Part shown: one piece after another, positions 1-9,344 of the stretch
Layout: the number at the start of each line of letters is the position of its first letter
Position numbering within the stretch: the stretch's first letter is position 1
From: an uncultured Paracoccaceae bacterium
GTDB taxonomy: Bacteria; Pseudomonadota; Alphaproteobacteria; Rhodobacterales; Rhodobacteraceae
DNA: 64,000 nt
NCBI GenBank assembly: GCA_947500775.1
Contig: CANMTD010000005.1
Span: 196,676 to 260,675, forward strand
Direction: 5' to 3'
The notes under the pieces: generated by a model
Told to the model about the DNA's origin: nothing
Seen by the model: only the letters and a program-made list of their open reading frames with translations
The model's database searches: none
Translations under genes and position numbers: made by a program

Positions 1-277
1 CCGGTTTAGAGGCCAGCGCGCCCAGATTGCCCAGCCCAAGGATCGCGGTCCCGTTCGAAATCACCGCCACCATGTTGCCCTTGGTGGTGTAATCATAGGC
101 GGTTTCAGGGTTTTCGGCGATCGCCTCGACCGGGACGGCAACGCCGGGGCTGTAGGCCAGCGACAGGTCGCGCTGCGTGGTCATGGCGGTGGTCGCCATG
201 ATTTCATATTTGCCCGGCGTCGGTTCCAGGTGATAGGCCAGCGCCTCTTCGCGCGTGACTTTGGTTTTGCTGGACAT
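1..277 (-). CDS. maeB: NAD(P)-dependent malic enzyme, N-terminal part (cut by window edge)
   Basis: Malic enzyme oxidatively decarboxylates malate to pyruvate in the cytoplasm. The first 92 residues are present; the rest lies left of the window. The N-terminus shows the family signature: YHLEPTPGKYEI at 15-26, QRDLSLAYSPGVA at 35-47 and the KGNMVAVISNGTAILGLGN segment at 66-84. The ATG at 277-275 is preceded by a good ribosome binding site (GGAGGAG about 9 bases upstream). It is divergent from mutS across a 135-base gap. Whether a C-terminal phosphotransacetylase-like domain follows, as in MaeB, cannot be seen, so the symbol is the likely one only. Confidence 0.9.
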   Translation of the reverse strand, partial: MSSKTKVTREEALAYHLEPTPGKYEIMATTAMTTQRDLSLAYSPGVAVPVEAIAENPETAYDYTTKGNMVAVISNGTAILGLGNLGALASKP

Positions 278-412
278 GTTTTTCTTCTCCTCCGGGCTTT
301 CGGACCGTCTTAACCGTCCTGCACCGCCGTCTCAACAGGATATGGATTTCCCGCTTTCGCCCGGGGCGCCCGGTTTGTAAGCTCTGCCAACAATCAAACC
401 CCGGGGGTCCGA

Positions 413-3067
413 GTGAGCGTCGCAAACGCATCCGTCACGCCAATGATGGCACAATATCTGGAGATCAAGGCCGCGCATCAGGAGGCGCTGCTATTTTACC
501 GGATGGGCGATTTTTACGAGATGTTTTTCGACGATGCGGTCGCCGCGGCCGAGGCGTTGGATATCGCCCTGACCAAGCGCGGCAAACATCTGGGACAGGA
601 CATTCCGATGTGCGGCGTGCCCCATCACGCCGCCGAAGGCTATTTCCTGACGCTGATCCGCAAAGGGTTTCGCGTGGCCGTCTGCGAACAGATGGAAAAC
701 CCCGCCGAGGCGAAAAAGCGCGGCTCGAAATCCGTGGTCAAGCGTGAGGTCGTGCGCCTTGTCACCCCCGGCACCCTGACCGAAGACAGTCTTTTAGAGG
801 CGCGGCGCCACAATTTTCTGGCCGCCTATGCCCGGATGCGGGACGAAGCGGCGCTGGCCTGGGTCGATATTTCGACCGGCGAATTTCACGTGACCCCCAC
901 CAGCCCGGTGCGCCTGGGCCCCGAACTGGCCCGCCTGTCCCCGCGCGAAGTGATCGTTTCCGAAACGGCCGAGGCGGATTTGGCTGAAATAGTAACTGAA
1001 TCGGGCGCCTCCCTGACCCCGCTGGCGCGCGCCAGTTTCGACAGTACCTCGGCCGAAAAACGGCTGATGGCGGTTTTCGGGGTCGGCACGTTAGAGGCGT
1101 TCGGCAATTTCACCCGGCCCGAACTGGGGGCGATGGGGGCCATCGTCGAATATCTGGAAATCACCCAGAAGGGCAAATTGCCGCTGCTGCGCCCGCCGGT
1201 GCGCGAAGCCGCCGCGCGGACATTGCAGATCGATGCGGCCACCCGGCGCAATCTGGAACTGACCTCCAGCCTGTCGGGCGGGCGCGACGGATCGCTGATC
1301 GCGGCCATCGACCGCACGGTCACCGCCCCCGGTGGGCGGTTGCTGGAACGGCGGCTGTCCAGCCCGTCGTGTGATTTGCCCGATATCCACGCGCGCCATG
1401 CGGCGGTGCGGTTCCTGCTGAACGACCGCGGGCTGGCAAACACCCTGCGCGATCACCTGCGCAAAACGCCGGATATGGACCGGGCGCTGTCCCGGCTGTC
1501 GCTGGATCGGGGCGGGCCGCGCGATCTGGCGGCGCTGCGCAACGGGTTGACCCAGGCCGCCGATATCGCGCCCTGCCTGTCGGACCCGGCCACGCCGGAT
1601 GTGCTGAAAGATGCCGCCGCCGGTCTGTCGGGGCACGATGATCTGTGCGATCTGCTGGATCAGGCCTTGATCGCCGATCCGCCACTGCTGGCCCGCGACG
1701 GCGGATTCATCGCCCCCGGCTATGACCCCGATCTGGACGAGGCGCGGCAGTTGCGCGACGAAGGGCGCAGCGTCATCGCCGGAATGCAGGCGGAATTCGC
1801 CGCCAGCACCGGGATTTCATCGCTGAAAATCAAGCACAACAACGTGCTGGGCTATTTCATCGAAACCACCGCCACCCATGCCGAACGGATGCTGTCCGCG
1901 CCGCTGTCGGAGGTCTTCATCCACCGGCAGACCACGGCCAATGCGGTGCGGTTCACCACGGTCGAACTGTCCGAAATGGAAACCCGTATCCTGAACGCGG
2001 GCAACCGGGCGCTGGAAATCGAAAAGCGGCTCTATGACACCTTGAAAAGCGCCGTTCTGGATCATGCCGCCGAGATCGGGGCCGCCGCGCGCGCGCTGGC
2101 CGAGATTGACCTGACCGCCGCCTTCGCCGATCTGGCCGCGGGCGAGGATTGGTGCGAACCACGCGTTGACGACAGCAAATGTTTCACGATTGTCGGCGGG
2201 CGGCATCCGGTGGTCGAACAGGCATTGCGGCGACAGGGCAACACGCCTTTCGTGGCCAATGACTGCGATCTGTCCGCCGATGCCGAAACCACGGCGATCT
2301 GGCTTTTGACCGGGCCGAACATGGCCGGTAAATCGACATTCCTGCGCCAGAACGCGTTGATTGCGCTGTTGGCGCAGGCGGGATCCTTCGTGTCGGCGAA
2401 ATCGGCGCATATCGGGATGGTGTCACAACTGTTCAGCCGCGTCGGCGCGGCGGATGATCTGGCGCGGGGGCGATCGACCTTCATGGTCGAAATGGTCGAA
2501 ACCGCCGCGATCCTGAACCAGGCCGACGACCGCGCGCTGGTCATTCTGGACGAAATCGGGCGCGGCACGGCAACCTATGACGGGCTGTCCATCGCCTGGG
2601 CGACGCTGGAACATCTGCACAACATCAACCGCAGCCGCGCGCTGTTCGCGACGCATTACCACGAAATGACCGCGCTGGCCGGAAAGCTGCCCGGGGTCGA
2701 AAACGCCACCGTCGCCGTCAAGGAATGGGAAGGCGACGTGATTTTCCTGCATGAGGTGCGCAAGGGCGCAGCGGACCGGTCATATGGGGTGCAGGTCGCC
2801 AAACTGGCCGGATTGCCCGAGGCGGTGGTCAACCGCGCCCGCGTGGTTCTGGACACGCTGGAAAAAGGCGAACGTGAAACAGGCGCGGGGCCGAAACACC
2901 TGATCGACGATCTGCCGCTGTTCTCAGTCGCGCCCAGCGCCGCCCCTCAAAAATCAGCGCAGGCCGACCCGGTCAGAGAAAAGCTCGCCGGAATTCATCC
3001 CGACGAGCTGTCGCCAAAAGAGGCGCTTGATCTGATTTACACACTGAAGGCGTTGAACGGCGATTAA
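413..3067 (+). CDS. mutS: DNA mismatch repair protein MutS
   Basis: MutS recognises base mismatches and small loops and recruits MutL. The protein has 884 residues, the usual length. The mismatch-contacting Phe-x-Glu is FYE at 34-36, the Walker A loop GPNMAGKST at 634-642, and the Walker B segment VILDE at 710-714 followed by IGRGTATYDG. A GTG start is used; an ATG eleven codons further in (MAQYLEIK) is the alternative, but the longer form matches the usual N-terminal length. The last 4 bases overlap the end of the convergent grpE. It is intact, with no sign of a mutator truncation. Confidence 0.97.
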   Translation: MSVANASVTPMMAQYLEIKAAHQEALLFYRMGDFYEMFFDDAVAAAEALDIALTKRGKHLGQDIPMCGVPHHAAEGYFLTLIRKGFRVAVCEQMENPAEAKKRGSKSVVKREVVRLVTPGTLTEDSLLEARRHNFLAAYARMRDEAALAWVDISTGEFHVTPTSPVRLGPELARLSPREVIVSETAEADLAEIVTESGASLTPLARASFDSTSAEKRLMAVFGVGTLEAFGNFTRPELGAMGAIVEYLEITQKGKLPLLRPPVREAAARTLQIDAATRRNLELTSSLSGGRDGSLIAAIDRTVTAPGGRLLERRLSSPSCDLPDIHARHAAVRFLLNDRGLANTLRDHLRKTPDMDRALSRLSLDRGGPRDLAALRNGLTQAADIAPCLSDPATPDVLKDAAAGLSGHDDLCDLLDQALIADPPLLARDGGFIAPGYDPDLDEARQLRDEGRSVIAGMQAEFAASTGISSLKIKHNNVLGYFIETTATHAERMLSAPLSEVFIHRQTTANAVRFTTVELSEMETRILNAGNRALEIEKRLYDTLKSAVLDHAAEIGAAARALAEIDLTAAFADLAAGEDWCEPRVDDSKCFTIVGGRHPVVEQALRRQGNTPFVANDCDLSADAETTAIWLLTGPNMAGKSTFLRQNALIALLAQAGSFVSAKSAHIGMVSQLFSRVGAADDLARGRSTFMVEMVETAAILNQADDRALVILDEIGRGTATYDGLSIAWATLEHLHNINRSRALFATHYHEMTALAGKLPGVENATVAVKEWEGDVIFLHEVRKGAADRSYGVQVAKLAGLPEAVVNRARVVLDTLEKGERETGAGPKHLIDDLPLFSVAPSAAPQKSAQADPVREKLAGIHPDELSPKEALDLIYTLKALNGD

Positions 3068-3615
3068 CCCGCGGGGGTCGAGGACACCCCAACCTGCGCC
3101 GGGCGCAACAGACGGTCGTGCAACAGGAACCCTTCGGCCATCACCTGAATGATTTCGCCCGCCTTGGTGCCGGGGACCGGCGCCTCGAACATGGCCTGAT
3201 GCAGCTGCGGATCGAAGGTTTCGCCAACTTCGGGCGCGATGGGTTCGATGCCGTGCTTGCCAAAAACGTTGATCAACTCGCGCAGGGTCAGTTCGACCCC
3301 TTCGATCAGGGCTTTGTTCGCCTCGCGCTGTTCGTCGGTCACGACCTCAAGCGCGCGTTTCAGGTTGTCGAACACCGGCAGCATGTCGCGCGACAGTTTC
3401 GATCCGCCGTATTGTTCCGCCTCGCGCCGGTCACGTTCGCCACGTTTGCGCGCGTTTTCAGCGTCGGCCAGCGCCCGCATGAACCGGTCGCGCATATCGT
3501 CGCGTTCGGCGCGCAGCGTTTCGACCTCATCCGCGATGTCTGTTTCAAACCCGATGCCGTCTTCGGCGAACCCTTCTTCGGGTTCCAGGCTTTCGTCGTG
3601 TTTTGGCTCTGCCAT
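3064..3615 (-). CDS. grpE: GrpE nucleotide exchange factor
   Basis: GrpE releases ADP from DnaK in the cytoplasmic DnaK-DnaJ chaperone cycle. The 183 residues show an acidic N-terminal tail, a long charged helix (about 30-85, rich in Asp/Arg/Glu), the conserved block MLPVFDNLKRALE, and the C-terminal beta-domain motif beginning FGKHGIEPI. It lies 3 bases downstream of hrcA in the same direction, so the two are almost certainly co-transcribed as a heat-shock operon. dnaK and dnaJ are not in the window. Confidence 0.96.
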   Translation of the reverse strand: MAEPKHDESLEPEEGFAEDGIGFETDIADEVETLRAERDDMRDRFMRALADAENARKRGERDRREAEQYGGSKLSRDMLPVFDNLKRALEVVTDEQREANKALIEGVELTLRELINVFGKHGIEPIAPEVGETFDPQLHQAMFEAPVPGTKAGEIIQVMAEGFLLHDRLLRPAQVGVSSTPAG

Positions 3616-3618
3616 CTT

Positions 3619-4689
3619 TTACCCCTTGCCCCGGTCGGAAATCAGTTTCCCGACCAGCTGCGCCGTATAGTCCACAACCGGTACCACCCGCCCATAATTC
3701 AGCCGGGTCGGCCCGATCACGCCTACGGCGCCAATAATCTTACGGTCAGAGTTCATATAAGGAGAGACCACCAAAGAGGAACCCGAAAGTGAAAAAAGCT
3801 TGTTCTCGGAACCAATAAAAATGCGCACACCTTCGCCTTCTTCGGTCAGTTCCAGAAACTCGGCGATATCACGCTTGCGTTCAAGGTCGTCAAACAGGTT
3901 CCGGATGCGGTCCAGTTCCTCGGCCTCTGACGAATCACCCAGCAGATTTGCCCGCCCGCGCACGATCAGACGTTCGTAAGGTTCGCCTTCGTCCTGCCAG
4001 ATCGCCATACCGCTGTCGACCATGGCGCGGGCCTGTTGATCCAGTTCCTGCCGCCGCAGGGCAATCTCGGATTTCATGTTCTTGCGCAGCTCGCTTAGCG
4101 TGCGCCCTTCGGCCAAAGCGTTCAGGAAATTCGCGGCCTCGCGCAGGGACGATGGGGTTTGTCCCGCGGGGGGTTGGAACACCCGGTTTTCGACATGGCC
4201 ATCGGCAAAGACCAGCACCACCAGCGCCCGGTCATGCCCGAGGCTGACAAATTCGATATGTTTGATCGGGGCTTCGTGTTTCGGGGTCAGAACAAGGCTT
4301 GCCCCCTGCGTCACCCCCGACAGGGCCGATCCGATACTGTCCAGCATCGCGCCGACATCACGTTCGTTCGATCCCAGCGTTGCGTCGATTTTCTCGCGGT
4401 CCTGAAAATCCAGATCGCGGACCTCCAGCAGTCCGTCCACGAACATGCGCAGCCCCTGTTGCGTTGGCACCCGACCGGCGGACACATGCGGGCTGTCCAG
4501 AAGACCCAGGAATTCCAGATCCTGCATGACGTTGCGGATGGTTGCCGCGCTGACCTTTTCATCCAGGCTGCGGGTCAGGGTGCGCGATCCGACCGGTTCG
4601 CCCGAGGCAAGATATCCCTCGACGACAAGGCGGAACACCTCGCGGCTGCGATTGTTCATCTGATCCAGAATATCGGTTACGCTGTTCAC
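3619..4689 (-). CDS. hrcA: Heat-inducible transcription repressor HrcA
   Basis: HrcA binds CIRCE operators (typically at groESL) and represses heat-shock genes. The 356 residues contain an N-terminal winged helix (REVFRLVVEGYLASGEPVG, then the ATIRNVMQDLE recognition region) and the HrcA core with the LVLVFADGHVENRVF strand region. I place the start at the GTG at 4689, since AAGGAGA lies 8 bases upstream; a TTG one codon earlier is the alternative. No CIRCE inverted repeat is visible upstream, so this copy does not look autoregulated through CIRCE. It is co-directional with grpE. Confidence 0.95.
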   Translation of the reverse strand: MNSVTDILDQMNNRSREVFRLVVEGYLASGEPVGSRTLTRSLDEKVSAATIRNVMQDLEFLGLLDSPHVSAGRVPTQQGLRMFVDGLLEVRDLDFQDREKIDATLGSNERDVGAMLDSIGSALSGVTQGASLVLTPKHEAPIKHIEFVSLGHDRALVVLVFADGHVENRVFQPPAGQTPSSLREAANFLNALAEGRTLSELRKNMKSEIALRRQELDQQARAMVDSGMAIWQDEGEPYERLIVRGRANLLGDSSEAEELDRIRNLFDDLERKRDIAEFLELTEEGEGVRIFIGSENKLFSLSGSSLVVSPYMNSDRKIIGAVGVIGPTRLNYGRVVPVVDYTAQLVGKLISDRGKG

Positions 4690-4715
4690 CAACGGGTCTC
4701 CTTACCCCATATGCC

Positions 4716-4743
4716 ATTAAAGAGCATGCGTGCGCGGCGTCAA
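4716..4743 (-). promoter_or_regulatory. Predicted sigma-70-type promoter of hrcA-grpE
   Basis: Read on the minus strand, a TTGACG -35 element is followed after 16 bases by TTTAAT, a five-of-six match to the -10 consensus. It sits about 27 bases upstream of the hrcA start. Prediction from sequence only. Confidence 0.45.
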
Positions 4744-4806
4744 TCGGGCTTGCATCACTTGGCCCGGCGTGTGAGCTAAGCGCCAACACATCAGAAAGGA
4801 CTAATC

Positions 4807-5523
4807 ATGCGCCCCTCTGGCCGAGAATTGAATGAAATGCGCCCGGTTTCGATCGAAGTGGGCGTCACCAAACACGCCGAAGGCTCTTGCCTGATCAAAA
4901 TGGGCGACACCCATGTTCTGTGCACCGCGTCCCTTGAAGAACGTGTGCCGCCTTTTCTGAAAAACAAGGGGTTGGGCTGGGTTACTGCCGAATATGGCAT
5001 GCTGCCCCGGTCGACCAGTTCGCGGATGCGCCGTGAATCGACCGCCGGGAAACAGGGTGGCCGCACCGTTGAAATTCAGCGCCTGATCGGGCGGTCCCTG
5101 CGCGCGGGCGTGGATCGCGTGGCGATGGGCGAACGGCAGATCACCGTGGATTGCGACGTCATTCAGGCCGATGGCGGCACGCGTTGTGCGTCGATCACCG
5201 GCGGTTGGGTGGCGCTGCGTCTGGCGGTCAACAAGCTGATGAAGGCGGGCGATATCATCTCGGACCCGCTGATCGATCATGTCGCGGCGATTTCCTGCGG
5301 GATTTACGCAGGCCAGCCCCTGTTGGATCTGGATTACCCCGAAGACAGCGAGGCGGGCGTTGACGGCAATTTCGTCATGACCGGCCGGGGCCGCATGATC
5401 GAAACCCAGATGTCGGCCGAAGGCGCCACCTATTCCCGCACCGAAATGGAAAACCTGCTGGATCTGGCAGAAAAAGGCGTGTCCGAACTGGTCGCCGCCC
5501 AGAAATCGGCGGTCGAGGGCTGA
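4807..5523 (+). CDS. rph: Ribonuclease PH
   Basis: RNase PH trims tRNA 3' ends by phosphorolysis. The 238 residues are full length and begin [13 protein letters not shown], the canonical N-terminus, which carries the phosphate-site arginines. [15 protein letters not shown] and [15 protein letters not shown] are family signatures of the active-site region. The start has AGAAAGGA 7-14 bases upstream. It is followed one base after its stop by the rdgB-type gene, and divergently paired with hrcA. Confidence 0.97.
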   Translation: MRPSGRELNEMRPVSIEVGVTKHAEGSCLIKMGDTHVLCTASLEERVPPFLKNKGLGWVTAEYGMLPRSTSSRMRRESTAGKQGGRTVEIQRLIGRSLRAGVDRVAMGERQITVDCDVIQADGGTRCASITGGWVALRLAVNKLMKAGDIISDPLIDHVAAISCGIYAGQPLLDLDYPEDSEAGVDGNFVMTGRGRMIETQMSAEGATYSRTEMENLLDLAEKGVSELVAAQKSAVEG

Positions 5524-5524
5524 T

Positions 5525-6133
5525 ATGCGCAAGTTTGACGGCGATACCCTGCTGGTGGCGACCCATAATCAGGGCAAACTGGAAGAGATTCAGGCCCTGC
5601 TTGGCCCTTTTGGCATCGCCGTCACCTCGGCCAAGGCGATGAACCTGCCCGAACCCGAAGAAACCGAAACCACATTTGTCGGCAACGCCCGGATCAAGGC
5701 CCATGCCGCCAGTCAGGCCACCGGCCTGCCCGCGCTGGCCGACGACAGCGGGATCGAGATTGACGGGCTGGATGGCGCGCCGGGAGTTTACACCGCCGAT
5801 TGGGCCGAAACCCCGAACGGGCGCGATTTCGTGATGGCGATGACCAACACCTGGGACAAGCTGGAAAAGATCGACGCACCCTTCCCCCGCACGGCCCGGT
5901 TCTGTTGCACCTTTGTCCTGGCCTGGCCCGATGGCCATGACGAGGTGTTCGCAGGCCACATGCCGGGTCAGATCGTCTGGCCAATGCGCGGCGATCAGGG
6001 CCACGGCTATGACCCGATCTTTCAGCCAGAGGGGTATGATATTACCTTTGGCGAAATGGATCGCTGGGAAAAGAACAAGATCAGCCACCGGGCTGATGCG
6101 TTCCGCAAGCTGGTCGCGGCGATTGAGCGTTGA
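5525..6133 (+). CDS. rdgB: XTP/dITP pyrophosphatase (RdgB/HAM1 family)
   Basis: This enzyme hydrolyses non-canonical purine triphosphates such as XTP and dITP so they are not built into DNA or RNA. The 202 residues contain the N-terminal substrate loop ATHNQGKLEEI (residues 12-22), the active-site segment ALADDSGIEIDGLDGAPGVYTA, and the C-terminal GHGYDPIF and SHRADAF motifs of the family. It starts one base after the rph stop and overlaps the start of hemW, so rph, rdgB, hemW and the DUF454 gene look like one transcription unit. Confidence 0.96.
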   Translation: MRKFDGDTLLVATHNQGKLEEIQALLGPFGIAVTSAKAMNLPEPEETETTFVGNARIKAHAASQATGLPALADDSGIEIDGLDGAPGVYTADWAETPNGRDFVMAMTNTWDKLEKIDAPFPRTARFCCTFVLAWPDGHDEVFAGHMPGQIVWPMRGDQGHGYDPIFQPEGYDITFGEMDRWEKNKISHRADAFRKLVAAIER

Positions 6134-7280
6134 AGATTGGACATACGGCGGATTCGGGCTGTATCTTCACTGGCCGTTTTGTCAGGCTAAATGCCCCTAT
6201 TGCGATTTCAATTCGCATGTCGCGGCGCAAATCGATCAGGATCGCTGGAAACGCGCCTATCTGACCGAAATTGACCGGATCGGCGCGGAAACCCCGGGCC
6301 GCGTTCTGAACACCGTCTTTTTCGGCGGCGGCACACCCAGCCTGATGCACCCCGACGTGGTCGCCGCAATCATCGACAAAATCCGCGCCACCTGGCCCAC
6401 CGCCAACGATATGGAAATCACGCTGGAGGCCAACCCCGGCTCGGTCGAAGCGGCGCGATTTCGCGCCTATCGCGATGCGGGCGTAAACCGGGTTTCGATG
6501 GGCATTCAGGCGCTGAACGATGCCGATCTGAAACGGCTGGGGCGTCTGCATTCGGTGGCCGAGGCCTATGCCGCCTTCGATATCGCCCGCGACACGTTCG
6601 AACGGGTCAGTTTCGACCTGATCTATGCCCGTCAGGATCAAACCCTTGCCGATTGGGAACAGGAACTGAGCCGCGCCCTGACTCTGTCCATCGATCATCT
6701 GTCGCTGTACCAGCTGACGATCGAACAGGGTACCGCTTTTGGCGACCGTTATGCGCGTGGAAAACTGCGCGGGCTGCCGGATGATGATCGCGCCAGCGAC
6801 ATGTATTTCGCGACGCAGGATATTTGCGCGGCGGCAGGCCTGCCCGCCTATGAGGTGTCGAACCACGCCCGCCCCGGTGCCGAATCCCGGCACAACAAAA
6901 TCTATTGGCGCTATGGCGATTACGCAGGTATAGGCCCCGGCGCGCACGGCCGCCTGACCCTGAACGGTCAGCGGTTCGCCACCGACACCAGATTGCAGCC
7001 CGGCGCCTGGCTGGCTGAGGTCGAACAAACCGGATCGGGTGAAAAAAGCCGCACCCCCCTGCCCTTGAAAGATCAGGCAACGGAATATCTTTTGATGGGA
7101 CTGCGGCTGACAGATGGCCTTGATATCGCGCGCTATCAGGCACTGTCTGGCGATAAACCAAATAATATCAATTACTTAAAGGAGCTTGGGCTAATCGAAG
7201 TAACCGATGACACGCTGACCGCCACCCAATCCGGGCGTGCCGTTCTGAACGCTGTCATCCGCGAACTTCTGCCCGATTGA
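6123..7280 (+). CDS. hemW: Heme chaperone HemW (radical SAM, coproporphyrinogen oxidase-like)
   Basis: HemW is a radical-SAM protein related to HemN that binds heme and is thought to deliver it to membrane proteins. The iron-sulfur motif CQAKCPYC (Cys-x3-Cys-x2-Cys) is near residue 20 and is followed by the SAM-binding FFGGGTPS. The open frame runs on upstream inside rdgB, so the start is uncertain. I chose TTG at 6123, which puts the GGFGLYLHWPFC motif close to the N-terminus as in relatives; an in-frame ATG at 6096 would add nine residues. Neither has a strong ribosome binding site. The extra N-terminal Cys of genuine HemN is absent. Confidence 0.88.
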   Translation: MSVEDWTYGGFGLYLHWPFCQAKCPYCDFNSHVAAQIDQDRWKRAYLTEIDRIGAETPGRVLNTVFFGGGTPSLMHPDVVAAIIDKIRATWPTANDMEITLEANPGSVEAARFRAYRDAGVNRVSMGIQALNDADLKRLGRLHSVAEAYAAFDIARDTFERVSFDLIYARQDQTLADWEQELSRALTLSIDHLSLYQLTIEQGTAFGDRYARGKLRGLPDDDRASDMYFATQDICAAAGLPAYEVSNHARPGAESRHNKIYWRYGDYAGIGPGAHGRLTLNGQRFATDTRLQPGAWLAEVEQTGSGEKSRTPLPLKDQATEYLLMGLRLTDGLDIARYQALSGDKPNNINYLKELGLIEVTDDTLTATQSGRAVLNAVIRELLPD

Positions 7281-7282
7281 TC

Positions 7283-7636
7283 ATGCGGTTGATGTGGCTG
7301 ATCTTTGGACTGACCAGTGTGGCACTGGGCGCGCTGGGGGCGGTGCTGCCCCTGTTGCCGACCGTTCCGTTTCTGCTGTTGGCGACATTCTGCTTTGCCC
7401 GATCGTCCGAACGGCTGCATCACTGGCTGATCACCCATCCGACTTTTGGCCCGTCAATCGAAGATTGGCAGAGCCGCGGCGCGATTCGTCGGCGGGCGAA
7501 ATGGCTGGCCACGCTGTCCATCGTCGCGGCTTTTGCGCTGTCACTTACGCTTGGCGCCCGCCCGCTGATCCTGTTGATACAGCTGGTGGTGCTGAGCGCC
7601 GTCGCGATCTTTATCTGGTCACGTCCAGAGGCGTAG
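7283..7636 (+). CDS. DUF454 family inner-membrane protein (YbaN-like)
   Basis: A small membrane protein of about 117 residues with the DUF454/YbaN pattern: a first membrane helix, the conserved GAVLPLLPTVPFLLLATFCFARSS loop-helix, HHWLITHPTFGPSIEDWQ, then two closely spaced C-terminal helices. Function is unknown; homologues are sometimes found next to heme genes, as here after hemW. The ATG at 7283 is preferred over a TTG at 7277 that overlaps the hemW stop. Its last 26 bases overlap the convergent parB. Confidence 0.85.
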   Translation: MRLMWLIFGLTSVALGALGAVLPLLPTVPFLLLATFCFARSSERLHHWLITHPTFGPSIEDWQSRGAIRRRAKWLATLSIVAAFALSLTLGARPLILLIQLVVLSAVAIFIWSRPEA

Positions 7637-8519
7637 CGCTCAGCACACGACACAACGCATCCAGTTCTTCCAGATCCGCATAGTGGATGGTCATCTGTCC
7701 TTTTTCTGCGTCCGGGCCGTGGTCAATGACGACTTTCATGCCCAGATTTGCTGACAGATCCGATTCCAGGGCGCGCGTGTCCGCATCTTTATCAGTCGCG
7801 GGCGCCGAGGCCTTCTTGGCCGCAGGCTTTGGCCCTTTGGCCAGCTTTTCAGTATCGCGCACCGACATTCCGGCAGAAATCACCTGACGGGCCAGGCCAA
7901 CCGGATCGTCAGTGGTGATCAGGGCCCGTGCGTGCCCGGCGGAAAGACGCCCTTCGCGCAGATGGTCCTGAACCTCTTCGGGCAATTGCAGCAGACGCAG
8001 CAGGTTTGCGATATGGCTGCGGCTTTTGCTTAGCGCTTCGGCCAGCTTTTCCTGCGTGTGACCAAACCGATCCATCAACTGGCGATACCCCATCGCCTCT
8101 TCAACCGGGTTAAGGTCGGCGCGCTGGATATTTTCGATAATCGCGACTTCCAGAACCTCGGTATCGTCCATATCGCGGACAAGAACGGGAAGTTCATGCA
8201 GTTGCGCCATCTGCGCGGCCCGCCAGCGGCGTTCCCCCGCGATAATCTCATAGGTTCCCGCCTCGCGCTTGTTTTCGCGCACGATAATCGGCTGGATGAT
8301 GCCTTTGACCCGGATCGATTCAGACAACTCCTCAAGCGCTTCGCGCGAAAAATGGCGACGCGGCTGTTCAGGGTTCGGTACGACCTTTTCAATCGGAACC
8401 GTCAAATCCGACCGGCGCGGCGTATCGGGTTCCTGTTCTAAGGGTGCGTCCTGCTGAACATCCGCCATCAACGCCGACAATCCGCGCCCCAAACCCCGTC
8501 TTTCAGCCTTCTTTGCCAT
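7611..8519 (-). CDS. parB: Chromosome partitioning protein ParB
   Basis: ParB binds parS sites, spreads as a CTP-dependent clamp, and with ParA segregates the origin region. The 302 residues show the N-terminal GRGLSALMAD box (ParA interaction region), the CTP-binding GERRWRA motif at 95-101, the ENIQRADLNPVEEA segment around 129-142, a helix-turn-helix at about 155-178, and a C-terminal dimerisation domain. It lies 15 bases downstream of parA in the same leftward operon. Two exact parS sites occur 1.4-3.3 kb away. Confidence 0.97.
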   Translation of the reverse strand: MAKKAERRGLGRGLSALMADVQQDAPLEQEPDTPRRSDLTVPIEKVVPNPEQPRRHFSREALEELSESIRVKGIIQPIIVRENKREAGTYEIIAGERRWRAAQMAQLHELPVLVRDMDDTEVLEVAIIENIQRADLNPVEEAMGYRQLMDRFGHTQEKLAEALSKSRSHIANLLRLLQLPEEVQDHLREGRLSAGHARALITTDDPVGLARQVISAGMSVRDTEKLAKGPKPAAKKASAPATDKDADTRALESDLSANLGMKVVIDHGPDAEKGQMTIHYADLEELDALCRVLSATPLDVTR

Positions 8520-8534
8520 CTTCAGCCTTCTTTC

Positions 8535-9344
8535 TTATTCGGTCAGCACCGTGGTTTTGCCCAACATTTCCCGCGCCAAGGCCCGGTAGGCCAAAGCCCC
8601 ACGCGAATTGGGATCGTAATCCAGCACCGGCATCGCATAGGACGGCGCCTCGCTTAGCCGCACGTTGCGCGGGATGACGGTTTCGAACACCAGATCGCCC
8701 AGATATTCGCGGGCGTCATCCTCGACCAGTTGGGACAAATTGTTGCGTTGGTCATACATTGTCAGCACAACACCTTCGATGCGCAAGGCGGAATTGACCG
8801 TCTGCCGAAGCTCGCGGATCGTCAGCATCAGCTGCGACAACCCCTCAAGCGCGAAAAATTCACTTTGCAGCGGCACCAGAACGGAATGCGCGGCCACCAT
8901 CGCGTTGACCGTCAGCAGGCTAAGCGAGGGCGGGCAATCGATCAGGATATAATCCAGATCATAGGCATCAATCGCAGGCTGGCGCAGGGCATCATGCAGC
9001 AAAAAACTGCGTTTTTCATTGGAAACCATCTGAATATCGGCAGAACTGAGGTCGGTCGTCGCCGGCGCGATCAGCAATCCTTCGACCCCGGTGGCGCGGA
9101 TCACATCCGACAGCGGCGCCTCGTCCAGCAACAAATCATAGGTGGTTTTCTGCCGTTGCGCGGCCTCGACCCCCAACCCGGTCGAGGCGTTGCCCTGCGG
9201 ATCGATATCCACCAGAAGAACGGTTTTTTCCTCTTTCGCCAGTGCCGCGGCCAGATTGATAGCCGTGGTGGTTTTCCCCACGCCGCCTTTCTGGTTGGCG
9301 ATCGCGATGATTTTCGGCCCTTTGGGACGGGTCGGGTCAGACAC
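8535..9344 (-). CDS. parA: Chromosome partitioning ATPase ParA
   Basis: ParA is the Walker-type ATPase that pulls ParB-parS complexes. The deviant Walker A motif KGGVGKTT is at 19-26, with the signature [13 protein letters not shown] and [14 protein letters not shown] further on. The reading frame is open far upstream, but the start is fixed at the GTG at 9344 by GGAGG 8 bases upstream; this gives 269 residues beginning [11 protein letters not shown]. The first 8 bases overlap the end of rsmG, so translation is probably coupled. Confidence 0.97.
   Translation of the reverse strand: MSDPTRPKGPKIIAIANQKGGVGKTTTAINLAAALAKEEKTVLLVDIDPQGNASTGLGVEAAQRQKTTYDLLLDEAPLSDVIRATGVEGLLIAPATTDLSSADIQMVSNEKRSFLLHDALRQPAIDAYDLDYILIDCPPSLSLLTVNAMVAAHSVLVPLQSEFFALEGLSQLMLTIRELRQTVNSALRIEGVVLTMYDQRNNLSQLVEDDAREYLGDLVFETVIPRNVRLSEAPSYAMPVLDYDPNSRGALAYRALAREMLGKTTVLTE

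Noticed and set aside
885-900. Half parS-like TTTCACGTGA inside mutS
   Set aside because: Only the left arm and core match; the right arm is CCCC-rich, so ParB binding is unlikely.
4693-4806. CIRCE operator upstream of hrcA
   Set aside because: The consensus is TTAGCACTC-N9-GAGTGCTAA. Only a loose GAGCTAA-like fragment near 4772 is present and no second arm, so CIRCE is not supported here.
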